Below, piece by piece: positions 43,796 to 55,900 of a stretch of 64,000 nucleotides of DNA. Below the pieces are notes generated by a model. It searched no databases, was not told where the DNA came from, and worked only from the letters and a program-made list of their open reading frames with translations. The translations under genes and the position numbers were made by a program. This DNA comes from Mytilisepta virgata (Eukaryota; Mollusca; Bivalvia; Mytilida; Mytilidae): NCBI GenBank assembly GCA_028015205.1, contig CM051514.1, positions 23,266,150-23,330,149 on the forward strand, read 5' to 3'. Position 1 is the first letter of the stretch, and each line of letters starts with the position of its first letter.

Positions 43796-46700
43796 ATGAA
43801 AAAAATTATTTTAATAGTCATCCTGTCTGGATTATTAAGACCAACACACTGTCGGCATTGTAGTTCACCAGTTTCGTACTGTAAAAGTCATCAGCTTGAA
43901 TTGTCAAATTTACCAGTCAGATGCGGGTCACACTTGTCAAAACTTGGCAATGCAGCAAAGGCACCACACATTAAATATGATAACGCGCATGTGGTAAGTA
44001 TTGCATTAAAGAAACTGATCCAATAACCTCTTATTAATTTATTATTATTATTTATCATTATCAATGGAAAAAAATGTTACATGAATAAAAATTAATGTGC
44101 AGTATGCGAGAAATAATCATTTTGGAGGTTATTTTAAATTTCAAATTACTGTAAAACCTTGAGTAAGCGGCAATAATTATGCTTAGCCCTAACCTCAACC
44201 ATTACATAACTTTAACATAACTGGAACATAGAGCACCACCCACAGTTGAATTATACTTATTTCTGCTATTCTTGACGTGTTTAATCGGTGGGATAAAATA
44301 AAATAATATTTTTAACCACTTCCCGGTGATTAAATTTCTGCATGGGAATTCTCGCGGTTTTTTTTACGTTATTAGAAAAAGAAACTAGTGAAGTTCCGAA
44401 ATGGCGTTCATGTAAACAAAATGTATTTGCTTGAGGCTTTTGTTGAAAATTATAGGAGAAACAGTTCCTCTTTCAATTTTAATACTCCTGAGTTATAAAA
44501 TTTCTCCACCCTCGATAGTTAAATTTTAGACAATAACACGCTCACTAAAGCTCGCGTGTTGAAAATAAAAATAATAACTATCTAGGGTGGAGAAATTCCA
44601 TAACTCACTCGTACCTGAAGGACTATATATATGAATTCCATGATATATCCAGTTTAATTTAATGATTTTGGTTAATGATTCAGTTTTTGCAATGTTCCAT
44701 CTCATGGTCCTAGGTCAACATTTGTCTGCAAAACTGAAACTACCTAGTTGTTCGGCTTTCGTGGGCTGTCTTTCAAACACAGTTTGTAAAATTTTAATTA
44801 AATGAGTTCAGAAAAGAGTGTATCAGACTTCCCAATTTCAAAATAACCCAGATGCTAAATTTGTTCATATAGTGCGCATGCATTAATCAGTATCTTTCTA
44901 CTGTACGGGACACTTTTTGATACAAAATGGTAGAGTATGCAATTATGCTAGAATCATTTCATCATAATGACATATTCACATAATCCAGTACCTCACCTTT
45001 AATATATACAAGCAATGATACAATATTGTGTAAGTTGCTTAAGTACTGTTTTTGATTTTAATATATTGACTAGAAACAATGTATGTTGGCTAATCCTTCA
45101 CTGTTGCAATTGCTCCTGAATGTACACTGATGTAAACTTAATTTGAACTTTATATCGTAGGATAGTAAATACACATTGATCATGGTTGACCCGGATGTTT
45201 CATCGCCGTACTGGTTACACTGGCTTGTTAAGGATATCAAGGTAAGTAGTTTATACACACTGAGAGCGGAAATGATTGTGAAGCAATATTTAATGTTTGC
45301 AATTCAAATATCAAAAGAAAAATGAGAAATATTTGGCAATATTTCTAGATTTGTGCCACAGGTGATATTAATCATAAATATATTATCCCGATTTATGTAC
45401 GAATGTACTTTTGGAGATGCTGTCGCTCAATAGTGGACAGTATGCCAGTGCGTCTGTACGTCCGTGCTTCACAATAATTTCCACTCTAAGACACCAGAAA
45501 GTACCCTATAAAAGAAACTTCGAAATATTGAAAAAAAAATTTATTAACTTTTTTCGAGTTTTCGATTATTCTTTGTCAAGGAAACCTTAAGTATTTTACC
45601 TCTTACCATTTAAATCGTTACATTGTATCAAAATATCAACGACTTGATCTTGCCGTTTTAACCAAGCAAAATTCAAGCAGACGACACAAGTTCGACATCT
45701 ATATCGAGCAGTTATCATTGATTAAAACTATACACCGCTGTGTATCTTTTTGTTTGTGATTGTTCTCTACTACTAGTAAATCTAGGTGCATTGCAAAATT
45801 TATTGAAATCTTCGTCCCAGTGTTGTTCGAGGGAAAGGAATGCTGTATTTAACTTTTTCAGTATAGTTCAGAATATTTTTTACGGCTAACCAGATTTCGT
45901 GTTGGGGTACTCAATACCAACATTCATTATCCGCCGTTAATTATACAAACACCTGAGTATTGGCATCCACTGAATAATTTACAACCAGTTAGTAATCCTT
46001 CATAACTCAATTTAAGCTAATAAAAACCATGATGGTTATAACTATTTACAAGATATGATAATTAGAGTGGATGTCCTTTGGGAATATCTAATTAGTGTTT
46101 TAGCAGCAGTGAAGTTTTTGTCAAGTCTTCTACAAAATTAAAGCAATGGTCCTGAAATTGTTTCTGCTGACGCCGTTAACGAAAATGCTACTTTAAACTA
46201 GAAAATTACAGAGCTGTCGGTGAATTTGACATGCCTTATGCTTTATGCCTTTAGTTAAATGTTGTCGTGTAGTACTAATCGTTTCAAAGATCACAACTTG
46301 GGGGCCACGATGGCCGAGTGGTCTATGTAGTTCGTCATGACTACTAATGATCACTAGCCTGTGAACACTGAGGTTGTGAGTTCGAATCTCACCTGTGGCG
46401 GGGTGTGTTCGACTGCGATCTTAATTGTCAACCTACCGAAGTTCGGTGGTTCTTTCCGGGACTCCGGCTTCCTCCACCAATAACAACTGGTCACCGCGAG
46501 ATAGCCAAATGTACTGAAAGCGTCGTAAAACCCAAACTAATGAAACAAACTATCAAAACCTAACCCTTCTAGTATATGATTCCTAAATTTATTGCAACGT
46601 TAATATATCTATTCAATAATATATAAATGAAACGACGTTTCCGTCAACTATCATTCTCCCGTCAATTGAAATGCAGCTATTCATAAGTTCAAATTACATG

Positions 46701-49700
46701 TATTTTACATCCGATGTTTGCAATATACAGACAGGTGGAGTACAGTACTTCCAACACTAAAGGTAATGATGGCCAGTTAAAGTTATGGAACAACAACAAC
46801 AACAAAAACAACAACAACAACAACAACTCTTTGTTTATGTTTTTTTTTGTGTTTCCAAGCGGGAAAATTCTATTATTGCCATTTGAAACATAAGTATTAC
46901 AATAAAAATTGATTTAGGGGTAAATATTATAGCATACCACTATGAACTATAAGGCAGTGTGTGTAAATTACTGGATTGATTTTTTTTGTTGATACAATGT
47001 ACTTATCAAATACTTTTTATAGGGATCAGATATAAAGAGAGGATATTTGAAGGGAAACCAAGCAGTTGGTATGTATATTTCTCCTTTTCTTGGCGTTTTT
47101 AATCGATGGAAAAAATGCATAATATTTTTAACCACTTAAATTTCTGCACGGGAATTCCCGCCGTTTTTTCTACAGTTTTTGGAACGATAAACTAGAGAAG
47201 TCCCGAAATGACGTCCAAACTACAGAGCAACGCCATTTTCTTGCGGTTTTTGTCCTTCAATTTACTCCTGAGTTATAGAATTTCTCCACCCTCAATAGTT
47301 AATTTAGGTTTTAACACGCTCGGTACAGGCTCGAGTGTTGAAAATCGAAAATTTAACTATCTCGGCCGGAGACATTCCATAACTCACTCGTACCTTAAGG
47401 AGAATCTATATTTCTCTAATTCTTTTGTCATTTATGGTATACGATAAGTTTGAAAAAATGATAATCCGTATATGATACTTTGTTCTCGATAACCGATTGG
47501 TTGATGAATATCCCCTTTTATTTTCGCGATGCTTTTCGAAAATTGCGTAGCTACGTAAACAAACTACCACTAACCTGTGCAGTATTATTTGTAAATAAAA
47601 CGTCTCTAAACGAGGACCTACTGCAGCGACGGAGTCATGCTTCTTGGTAGAAAAAAGAGTTATCGCCAATTTCAAGTAAGTGTAACATTCCTTATGTTGA
47701 CGACAGTAGTAACTTCAGTGATGAAATAATACCGAATGTACCTTTCAAGATCAAAATTGATTAACTGGTGTTTCATGATAAACAACAGCGATGGGGCATT
47801 GCTTTTTTGTTCGCCTCAAAGAAATTAAGGGGGACTCGCGTCTATGTGCGTGCGCGTCCAGAGCCTGTTCTCAGTCACATGTTGACATAGGGTCATATAT
47901 TTTTGTGTGCAGGTGCACGTTAAAGAGACTGAGTATGTGACATTTAACGTACAAAGTGACCTACAATCATATTATTTGGTGTGAGGATGCATCTCTGGGA
48001 ATAGCACAACACCCCCCCCCCCCCTCCCCATTAGGTCACTCGGACCTACTTATCGCGCTTTACTTACTTAGGCTAGGTTTCACGTCCGAGTTCAGCTTTG
48101 TGGTCCCGAATGATCTACAATCATGTTACTTGGTGTCGGGTGCATCTCAGGGAGAAACACAGCCTTCAACTAGAATTAGGTCACTCTGACATATTAATCG
48201 CGCTTAATTGACTAAGATTAAGTTTTACGTCCGAGCTCTCCAATGTCAAGCGATCTACAATAATATTACTTTGTGTCAGGGTACATCTCGTGGAGAAATA
48301 CAGCCTACTACTAAAATTAGGTCACTCTGACCTACTTATCGCGCTTCATTGACATATGTTAGGTTTTAAGTCCGGGTTCAGTTCTCCGATACCAACAGAC
48401 CTACAATCATATTACTTGGTTTCAGAGTGCACCATGGGGAGTAACACAGCTCACCATCAAAATTAGGTCACTCTGACCTACTTATTGCGTTTCATTGACT
48501 TAGGTTGAGTTTTACGTCCGAGTTCAGGTTTCCGCTACCAAGAGACCAACAGTCATATTATTTGGTATCAGGGTGTATCTCGTAGAGTAACCCACCAAAA
48601 TTAGGTCATTCTGATCTTTTTATCCCGTTTCATTCTGATCTTTTTATCCCGTTTCATTGACAAAGATTAAGTTTTATGTCTGAGTTCAGTTCTCTGATAC
48701 CAAGCTACAAACAATCATATTACTTGGTGTCAGGCTGCATTTTTTGGGAGTAACACAGCCTCCCACCAAAATTAGGTCACTCTGACCTACGTATCGCGCT
48801 TCATCGACTTAGGTCAAGTATGACGTCCGAGTTCAGTTCTTCGATACCGCGTGGCCTACAATCATAATAGTGAGGATGCATCTCGGTAGTAAAGTCTCCG
48901 GCCAAATTTAGGTCACTATGACCTACTTATCGCGCTTCATTGATTTAGGCAAAATTTTACGTCCGAGTTCAGTTCTCCGATACCAAGCGACCTTAAATGA
49001 TATTCTTTGCTGTAAGGGTGCATATCGGGGAATTACTCAACCACCCACCAAAATTAGGTCACTTTGACCTAAATTTTCTGCTTCATTTATTTAGGTTAAA
49101 TTTACATCCGATATCACTTCTTGGATACAAAGTAACCTACACTCGTGTTCGTCATTTCTCTAATATCTTTTGATCTAGTCATGCATCTATTGGTTAATTT
49201 GACCTTAATCCCATTATATACAGTCATTATGACCTACATTTAGTCCTTTTCACTTTGGAGTTAAATTTTACTTCCATAACGTTTATATTAGGTTTACGGA
49301 ACAAATTGGGGGAACGAGGCGAACTTTGTAATCATAGATAACCTATGTTTGTATTATGGTATCCGGAATACAATATATCATGATCGTAAATTATATTGTT
49401 TTCATTTTGATGGAAAATAAATTAACCCAAAAGTTTAACACAGGAATTAGATTAATAGGTTCTTACACGAGTTCAAAGCGAAGACTGAAAATCTTCAACG
49501 AGTTTTTAAAATTAAAGTCTTTCCCGAGTGGAGCGCAGGGGAATTTTAAAAACGAGTTGAAGATTTTCCAGTTCTTTACTTTTGAACGAGTATAAGTACC
49601 TATTTCTTCCCTAAATACTCGATTTGTAGGTAAATTCCATGAGCACAGTTGTGGACGATGTTACACCTGGTTTGCCAAAATATATGTGCATTTGTGAAGG

Positions 49701-50252
49701 CGCGTTTTGATTGATCTAAAAGTAGTGGAAGATGATGCCTCGTGCAATGGGAGATGAGGTCGCTTGAACCGATCTTCAACGGGTCATCTCACATGAAATA
49801 TCTTTATCAAGCTGTAACGGATTTCGTTGTTTGTATGCGGCCTTTATGAAAATAAGTGAAGTATATAGCATTTCCGAAGTTTGCCGAAAATAAGCGAGGT
49901 CATTTCTTCCAGGACGTATGTAAGTAGCACGTGGTCAGTTATTCCGGGTACCTTAAGTTGTACGTGGATTAGTTCCCATGTGCATTAAGCTATGTCCGCT
50001 TTAGTGTATGATAAATTATAATTAAACATATATCTTTCGTTTGTAGCATACCATGCACCTACTCCACCATCTGGCACAGGGTCACACAGATACCAATTTA
50101 TTCTACTTCAACAAACCGGACAAGTAATTAAACATATTCCTAAAGGAGACAGACGATCTGGTTTTAATCTTCACAAGTTCATGAAAGCCAATGATTTGTG
50201 TACTACTGCAGCAACGTTTCAGTATAGAGCGAAATCTGATAAATACATATAG
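43796..50252 (+). CDS. secreted phosphatidylethanolamine-binding protein, 4 coding exons
   Basis: Exons: 43796-43993, 45161-45241, 47023-47068, 50047-50252, all with AG/GT borders and compatible phases (0, 0, 1), giving 176 residues ending TAG. I choose the ATG at 43796 because a pyrimidine-rich tract and CTTTTTCAG end at 43790, so the upstream ATG at 43778 is probably intronic and a 5' UTR exon lies upstream. MKKIILIVILSGLLRPTHC is a signal peptide. Exon 2 carries the PEBP signature YTLIMVDPD and WLHWLV. Exon 4 has PPSGTGSHRYQFILLQQ and the C-terminal FNLHKF helix. The loop after VDPD is shortened and reads VSS where many PEBPs have APS. PEBPs bind anionic phospholipid head groups and often modulate kinases or proteases; this one should be extracellular. 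Introns 1-3 are loaded with repeats. AATAAA at 50602-50607 is a candidate polyadenylation signal. Confidence 0.85.
44270..44640 (+). repeat. MITE-like foldback repeat, copy 1 (PEBP intron 1)
   Basis: The core 44484-44616 folds on itself: GAGTTATAAAATTTCTCCACCCT..GATAGTTA against TAACTATCTAGGGTGGAGAAATTCCATAACTC, with an inner ACACGCTC/GCGTGTTG pair. Flanks (AATATTTTTAACCACTT, GGGAATTCTCGCGGTTTTTT) are also shared with 47088-47415. Confidence 0.65.
46304..46550 (+). mobile_element. SINE with a class-II tRNA-like head (PEBP intron 2)
   Basis: 46304-46399 looks like a tRNA. A GCCAC-GA stem pairs with CTGTGGC, with a TGGCCGAGTGGTC A box (Leu/Ser type), a GTGAGTTCGAATCTCAC T arm with B box, and CTGTGGC. 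The anticodon region is not a proper arm, so this is a SINE promoter, not a tRNA gene. The body follows (GTTCGGTGGTTCTTTCCGGG, ACTCCGGCTTCCTCCACC, ACTGGTCACCGCGAGATAGCC), strongly GC-rich relative to the host. It resembles the conserved central domains of metazoan SINE superfamilies, though I cannot name which. The 3' limit is approximate and the target duplication was not resolved. Confidence 0.7.
46789..46826. repeat. (CAA)n microsatellite
   Basis: About a dozen CAA/ACA trinucleotides with one AAA interruption, inside PEBP intron 2. Confidence 0.8.
47088..47415 (+). repeat. MITE-like foldback repeat, copy 2 (PEBP intron 3)
   Basis: Partner of 44270-44640, with the core foldback at 47263-47395 (GAGTTATAGAATTTCTCCACCCTCAATAGTTA against TAACTATCTCGGCCGGAGACATTCCATAACTC). 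The two copies lie in the same orientation in introns 1 and 3 of the PEBP gene. Confidence 0.65.
47416..47808. other. intron 3 spacer, nothing seen
   Basis: The minus frame 47406-47675 overlaps the repeat end and has no recognisable features. Confidence 0.35.
47809..49324 (+). mobile_element. satellite-cored element D2 with GTTCGCCTC/GAGGCGAAC ends
   Basis: GTTCGCCTC at 47809-47817 and its complement GAGGCGAAC at 49316-49324 bound ~10 units of ~145 bp of the D1b type. Units carry ACCAAAATTAGGTCACTCTGACCTACTTATCGCGCTTCATTGACTTAGG and TTTTACGTCCGAGTTCAGTTCTCCGATACCAAG. The leader TTTTTGTGTGCAGGTGCACGTTAAAGAGACT matches 21866-21896. Perfect AGGTCANNNTGACCT palindromes occur at 48319, 48465, 48774, 48910 and 49056, with near-perfect ones at 48033, 48178 and 48602. 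It lies wholly inside PEBP intron 3. Non-coding. Confidence 0.75.
49467..49591. repeat. foldback element (~125 bp) in PEBP intron 3
   Basis: The left arm (GAGTTCAAAGCGAAG, GAAAATCTTCAACGAGTTTTTAAAATT) is nearly the reverse complement of the right arm (AATTTTAAAAACGAGTTGAAGATTTTC, TTCTTTACTTTTGAACGAG), with a ~30-base loop. This is MITE-like or a solo inverted repeat. Confidence 0.65.
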
Positions 50253-50690
50253 CAAGGGTTCAGTATGGATGTGAACACGTTCGTTATTGTTGTTTTAAAG
50301 ATATTTTAAAATTGATTATGATGTTTATGATGTTTGCCAGTTCAATGATGGGAAATTTTTATATATTTACCTTTTAATAGTATTTGTGGTTAACTGTAGT
50401 TGAATTCAGAATGCACTGAAAAATAATAATATAATATCACTATTTCATATTAAAAATGAAGTTAACTGTGATTTACATGCAGGTAATAAAAATTACCTAT
50501 GACGAACTTTCACGTAATTGCGTGTTACTGTGTCTGATGAACATCCCGTCATTTCCAATATTTATAGGCTATATATAATATTCTGTCAATAATTTTACAT
50601 AAATAAACTGAGCTAAATGTAACATGATTTAGATCAATTTTCGAAATATGAATTTTTTTTGTGTTTATGTATGATGTCTCTAATTTGATC
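50253..50690 (+). other. presumed PEBP 3' UTR and flank
   Basis: AT-rich, no frame. AATAAA at 50602-50607 is the best polyadenylation candidate; an earlier AATAAAAA lies near 50486. The exact 3' end cannot be read. Confidence 0.4.
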
Positions 50691-52960
50691 AGCCAAACTC
50701 TTGTGTTTTTTGTCTTGTGACCCTGATCTTGTTTTCACGGTGCACTGACCTCATACACAATGTAAAATATGCGTCCAAGTTTGGTGGTAAAACTGTCAAC
50801 AATATTTGGTCAATAGATATTTCTTGGTGGGTACATGTCAGTCTGACACCTGCCTTTTGACCTTGACCTCAATTTCGTGCTTGAGAGAGTTTGTCACATT
50901 TTCGTGGTTGAGTCCATTTCTCAGCAACTATAATACCTAGACCAACCATATTTGGTCAATAGATAGTTCTTGGTGGGTTAATGTCAGTCTGACACTTGCC
51001 TTTGATCTCATTTTCATAGTTGAGTGAGTGTATCACATTTTCGTGGTTAAATTAATTTCTAAGCATCTAATACCTAGACCCACCATATTTGGTCAATAGA
51101 TAGTTCTTGGTGGGTACATGTCAGTCTGACACATGCCTTTTGACCTTGACATACATTTCATGTTTGAGTGATTTTGTCACAATTTCGCGGTTAAGTCCAT
51201 TTCTCAGCAACTATAATACCTAGGCCAACCATATTTGGTCAGTAGATAGTTCTTGGTGGGCAAATGTCGGTCTGACACCTGTCTCTGGATCTTGGTTCCA
51301 TGGTTGAGAGAACTGCATCACATTTTCGTGATTAAGTCCATTTCTTAGCAACTGTAATACCTAAGCTATATTAGTCAATAGATTGTTCTTAGTGGGCACA
51401 TACCAGTCTGACACTTGTCTCTGGACATCAACCTCAATTTCATGGGCAAATGTCAGTCTGACACCTGTCTCTGGATCTTGGTTCCATGGTTGAGAGAACT
51501 GCATCACATTTTCGTGATTAAGTCCATTTCTTAGCAACTGTAATACCTAAGCTATATTAGTCAATAGATTGTTCTTAGTGGGCACATGCCAGTCTGACAC
51601 TTGTCTCTGGACATTAACCTCAATTTCATGGGCAAATGTCAGTCTGACACCTGTCTCTGGATCTTGGTTCCATGGTTGAGAGAACTGCATCACATTTTCG
51701 TGATTAAGTCCATTTCTTAGCAACTGTAATTCCTAGCTATATTAGTCAATAGATTGTTCTTAGTGGGCACATGCCAGTCTGACACTTGTCTCTGGACATT
51801 AACCTCAATTTCGTGAATTTGTGACTTGCATCCAAGTTTCGTGATTAAGTCCATTTTTCAGCAACTGTTATATCTAGACCTAATGTATTTGGTCTATAGA
51901 TAGTACATAGTGAGTACATGCCAGTCTGATACCTGTCTCCGGACCGTGACCTCAATTTCATGCTTCAGTGACTTTGTCACATTTTCGAGATTAAGTCCAT
52001 TTCTCAGTAACTGAAACACCTAGGCCAAAGATATTTAGTCAATAGGTAAAGTCAAGAAATACCAAGGGATATTCTAAGAAGGGGGAAATCGAAAAGAACT
52101 GAAACTTCGGAGAACAACAAAGACAAGACTAAAACAATACAAACACTACACTTAAAAACTGTAAACATGCTGCCCATGTCAAATCCATGTATGACGAAGG
52201 GACAATATTAATGGAATAGATAGTCCTTGGATACTACATGTCAGTCTGACACCTGCCCTTGGACCTTGACCTCATTTTCACGGCTGAGTGACCTGTGTCC
52301 CATTTTCGTAATTAAGTCAATTTTTAGTAACTGTAATACCTAAGCCCGCCATCTCGTGAATAGATAGTTCTTATTGGGTGCATGTCATTCTGACACCTGT
52401 CTCTGCTCTCTCTGGACCTTGACCTCAATTTCATGCTTGGGGTAGCTAGTGTTACAATTTCGTGATTAAGTCCATTTCTCAGTAACTGTAATTGCTAGAC
52501 CCAACATATTTGGTCTATTGAAAGTTCTTAATGGGAACATGCCAATCTGACACCTGTACTTGACATCAATTTCATGCTTTAGTGGCTTGCCTCCAAGTTT
52601 CGAGATTACGTCCATTTCTCAGCAACTGTAATACCTAGACCCACCTTATTTGGTCGATTAGTAGTTCTTGGTGGGTAAATTCAGACACCTATCTCTGGAT
52701 CTTGACCCCAGTTTTTTAGTTGAGTGACTTGCATCCAAATTTCGTGAGTGCGTCCATTTCTCAGCAATCGTAATACCAAGACCCATCATATTTGTCTGTA
52801 GATAGTTCTTAGTGGATAAAAGCCAGTCTTACTATTATCAGCTTAACTTGACCCCCAATGCATGCTTGAGTGACTTAATATATATTTTCATGATTTAGTT
52901 TATTTCTCAGCAACATTTGTATGTTATATATTGCGAATTCTTGCAAATTCCAGCGAATAA
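50690..52960 (+). repeat. satellite D3, ~145-bp units, with a 186-bp higher-order block
   Basis: About fourteen drifting units with TTGACCTTGACCTCAATTTC, TTTTCGTG.TTAAGTCCATTTCTCAGCAACTGTAATACCTAGACC, ATATTTGGTCAATAGATAGTTCTTGGTGGG and ATGTCAGTCTGACACCTG. Most units contain TGTCAGTCTGACA, a palindrome with a 3-base centre. From ~51258 to ~51815 a 186-bp higher-order unit is present three times (starts near 51258, 51444, 51630), much more alike than the rest, indicating recent local duplication. The array begins ~430 bp after the PEBP stop codon. Non-coding. Confidence 0.75.
52046..52220 (+). repeat. unrelated insertion in satellite D3
   Basis: The D3 unit is broken after TTTAGTCAATAG(GT) near 52045 and resumes with AATAGATAGTCCTTGG near 52216. 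The ~170-bp insert (AATACCAAGGGATATTCTAAG, then an A-rich track ending GACGAAGGGAC) is unlike D3. The word AATACCAAGGGA recurs at 54926, so it is likely a dispersed repeat. Confidence 0.45.
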
Positions 52961-55900
52961 AAGTTATCAAAGTATCAAACGTGATCACCTTTTCATCTAT
53001 CTGTTATTCCTTCTGAAAATTGCAGGTAAAATGTTTCGATTGTTCATTTGCAAACATTACCCTTCAATCATCCGCTTTCATGTCTGTTGACATGTCCTGG
53101 TTATACCGAGTTCCATCTGACATTAAAGCTAAATATTCTGTCCTGTTACTTTAAAATATTACTATATATAACCAACTGACTTTACTAGTCAATTGTTTAA
53201 TATCTAATAGAATGACACTAAAAGCTTTTTAAAAAATAACTTTTTTTCAATATTTCGAGAATAATTGTTTCCACATGCTTAGTTCGGAAATATCAGTCAC
53301 GAAGTTTTAAAGCTAATTGTACAAGGCTGTCCTACGAACGAGAATTTTATATCTCTTCTGTAAGCATATTATGTCAAGATATTAACTCTATTTATGGTTT
53401 AATTTCATGTTTCTTTTAGATTTATGTACCTGCAAAATCTGAAGCCATATTGTAAGGTATTTTTGATTTAATGAAAATTTAATCCCTTCGGTTAAAGAGT
53501 TTGTTAATAAGAAAGCTATGTTATTATCAGAGAAATGCAAAATGCTAAAGTTTATTAACCATTTAGAGTAGAGTAGTCGATTGTTTTAACCTTACTAGCT
53601 CAGTTGTCAGTTATTTTGATACTGGTTGGAACATGATGCTGTAAATTTACTCAGATTTATTGCTGGTGGACTACGAACATCCTAATTTCAAAATGAAGTA
53701 AGAACCTTGCGTATAATGCTCTTTTCTTGAGAGGCACACAAATTAAAAATCAGCAAAACGAACCATTTTCAAATCTTTTTCATACTTATTATGATTATTA
53801 TATTTTTTTTTTATTCTTGTTTTGAAACTGAAGATCACTTTCTTTACACACAGATCTGTATTTTTTATGCTATTTTGGGCATTTTAGATTTTTTCTATCT
53901 GATGTCCAACATTTATGTTGTTTTGGCTTTCAAAATTTATCATATTGGGTGTCTGTAATTGAAATGTAGAATTTGTATTCATAGAATGTTCCCATATGTA
54001 AATATGTATTCCCTAAGACAGGGAACGAACAAAATACAGGTTAACAGCCTTAAACATATAAATTCCTAAATAAATAACCTGGTGGGAAATAAAAATACCG
54101 TAAATCATAAATGCAGACAAATATGGGATTACGAGAGCACACAAAAGATATCAGAAAAAAACACCGAAAATTTAATACCCGGAAACCAAAATAAAAACAT
54201 CTTCATAAAGGGCAAGTAGTCACTACCTATTAAACGGCACTACTGTTTGTCTTTTTTCAAACTGAAAGTGCTTTTTTGTAAATATCTCAATTGTGAATTT
54301 TAAGATGAAGGACGACAATAAATCCCCTGTTCCTTTGCTTGATCTTTTGCTATATGTATAGATTTTGTATATATGTGTTCTTTCATACAGTACTGACAAG
54401 AATATATTTTTTCATTAATCATGTAATCCGATTGGTCCAGATAAAATGATAGTTAAAAGTATTCCACTACCTTTCGTTTCCAGTAGTAATGAATTATTTT
54501 TCACTGCTGAAATTTCCCAAAATATTTTACGCGAGCTGATTTTCAAATTTTTATGTGCTTTTCATAACAGACAAATGTGACGTTGCAGAATATGTGCGGG
54601 TTTTGTTTCAAAATGTTTTATCCATGATGACTTTTAAGACATACCGATTTTTTTTTTATTTTAAATGTACAGGACAGTAATGAATTCCGTATTTTTTTTT
54701 ATCAAGAAATCAGTTGCCAAAGTATGAGACAAAGTAACACAGTCAACCAACAAACTCAGTCCGGTATTCGTTAAAAATTAATAGAATCCCATACGGTGTT
54801 GCGACTTTGGGGGAGGGGTCCTAAAGTTAAGATTTCATAGTCCTGAGTAACATGTGTACTATGCGACATGACTTTAGTCTTTACTTGCATTAGCAATGTC
54901 AGTGAGAAATGCGTATAGATAAGCAATACCAAGGGAAGGAAAAAATGTCATCAAGACCTAGGCAGAAATGGAGTCAACACGATTGTGGGTCTCGTTTCCT
55001 TATTATATTCAAATCACCAAACAAGAAAGCACATTAAGATGGGTTGGAGAGAAGTATTCAATGATATAGTCAAACCAATAGTAGAACTCACTGCTAGAAC
55101 TCTGCTAGAACAAAACCATCTAAATGAATATTTCTTATAGCAAAAAACATCTTTTGCAAATTGCTTGAGTCAACTGAAAGTGATAAGGCGACATTTCTTT
55201 TCTTTTTTGAGACTTCACTAATTGAAAATCCAACAGAAATAGAAATAGAAAGTGCGAAAATGGACAGATGATCCAATCAAGCCATGGTTATCAATTATCT
55301 ACTTTCTTATACGGCTACAAACTACTCATTGACAATAAAGATTTTCGGCCACGAGTCGTAAATTGAAGAAAATTCCATTTCAACTGATAGTGTTGAATAT
55401 TAATTTTATCAATAAAGCAATTACATATACACAAAAATCCAAAACTAAAAACCCTGAAACAAAATGACGTTATCCAAAAACTCACAGAAATTAAGTTTTA
55501 AAAGTGTGAGGAACTATCCTTTTTGGACGAACGGTTCAAGTAATGCATGTTCTTTCTTTCTTTTTTTTATCATGTCGCTTCCTTGCTTATGCCTTATGAC
55601 AAATGGTCGAAATCCAGCATTTTCCGGAGCATCTGAGTTCACGTGTTGTTCATTGTATTTTTTTTGTTTCCTCCTTATGTATATTTGTCCTTTTCTATAT
55701 GTTAATCCCATTTCGATTCCTGTCGTTTCTTTAGCACTAAAAATGATTTATTGTTATTATCACCCTTTGTTTAAAAGATAATTGACGTATACACTAACAG
55801 TAAATATTCATGGACACCAGTTCATGATCTGTTTATTTCAGTTTTTCTCAAGACCTAAACGTTAATCCCTAAAATTGTAAAGCAAAACCATCCCAGGACA

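Noticed and set aside
46304..46399. Possible tRNA-Leu/Ser gene
   Set aside because: A and B boxes and acceptor pairing are present but the anticodon arm is malformed, and a SINE body follows directly.
55464..55781. 105-codon plus frame with hydrophobic segments
   Set aside because: Overlapped by an opposite-strand frame, very AT-rich, with no motif, splice context or repeat evidence; kept only as part of the unannotated block.
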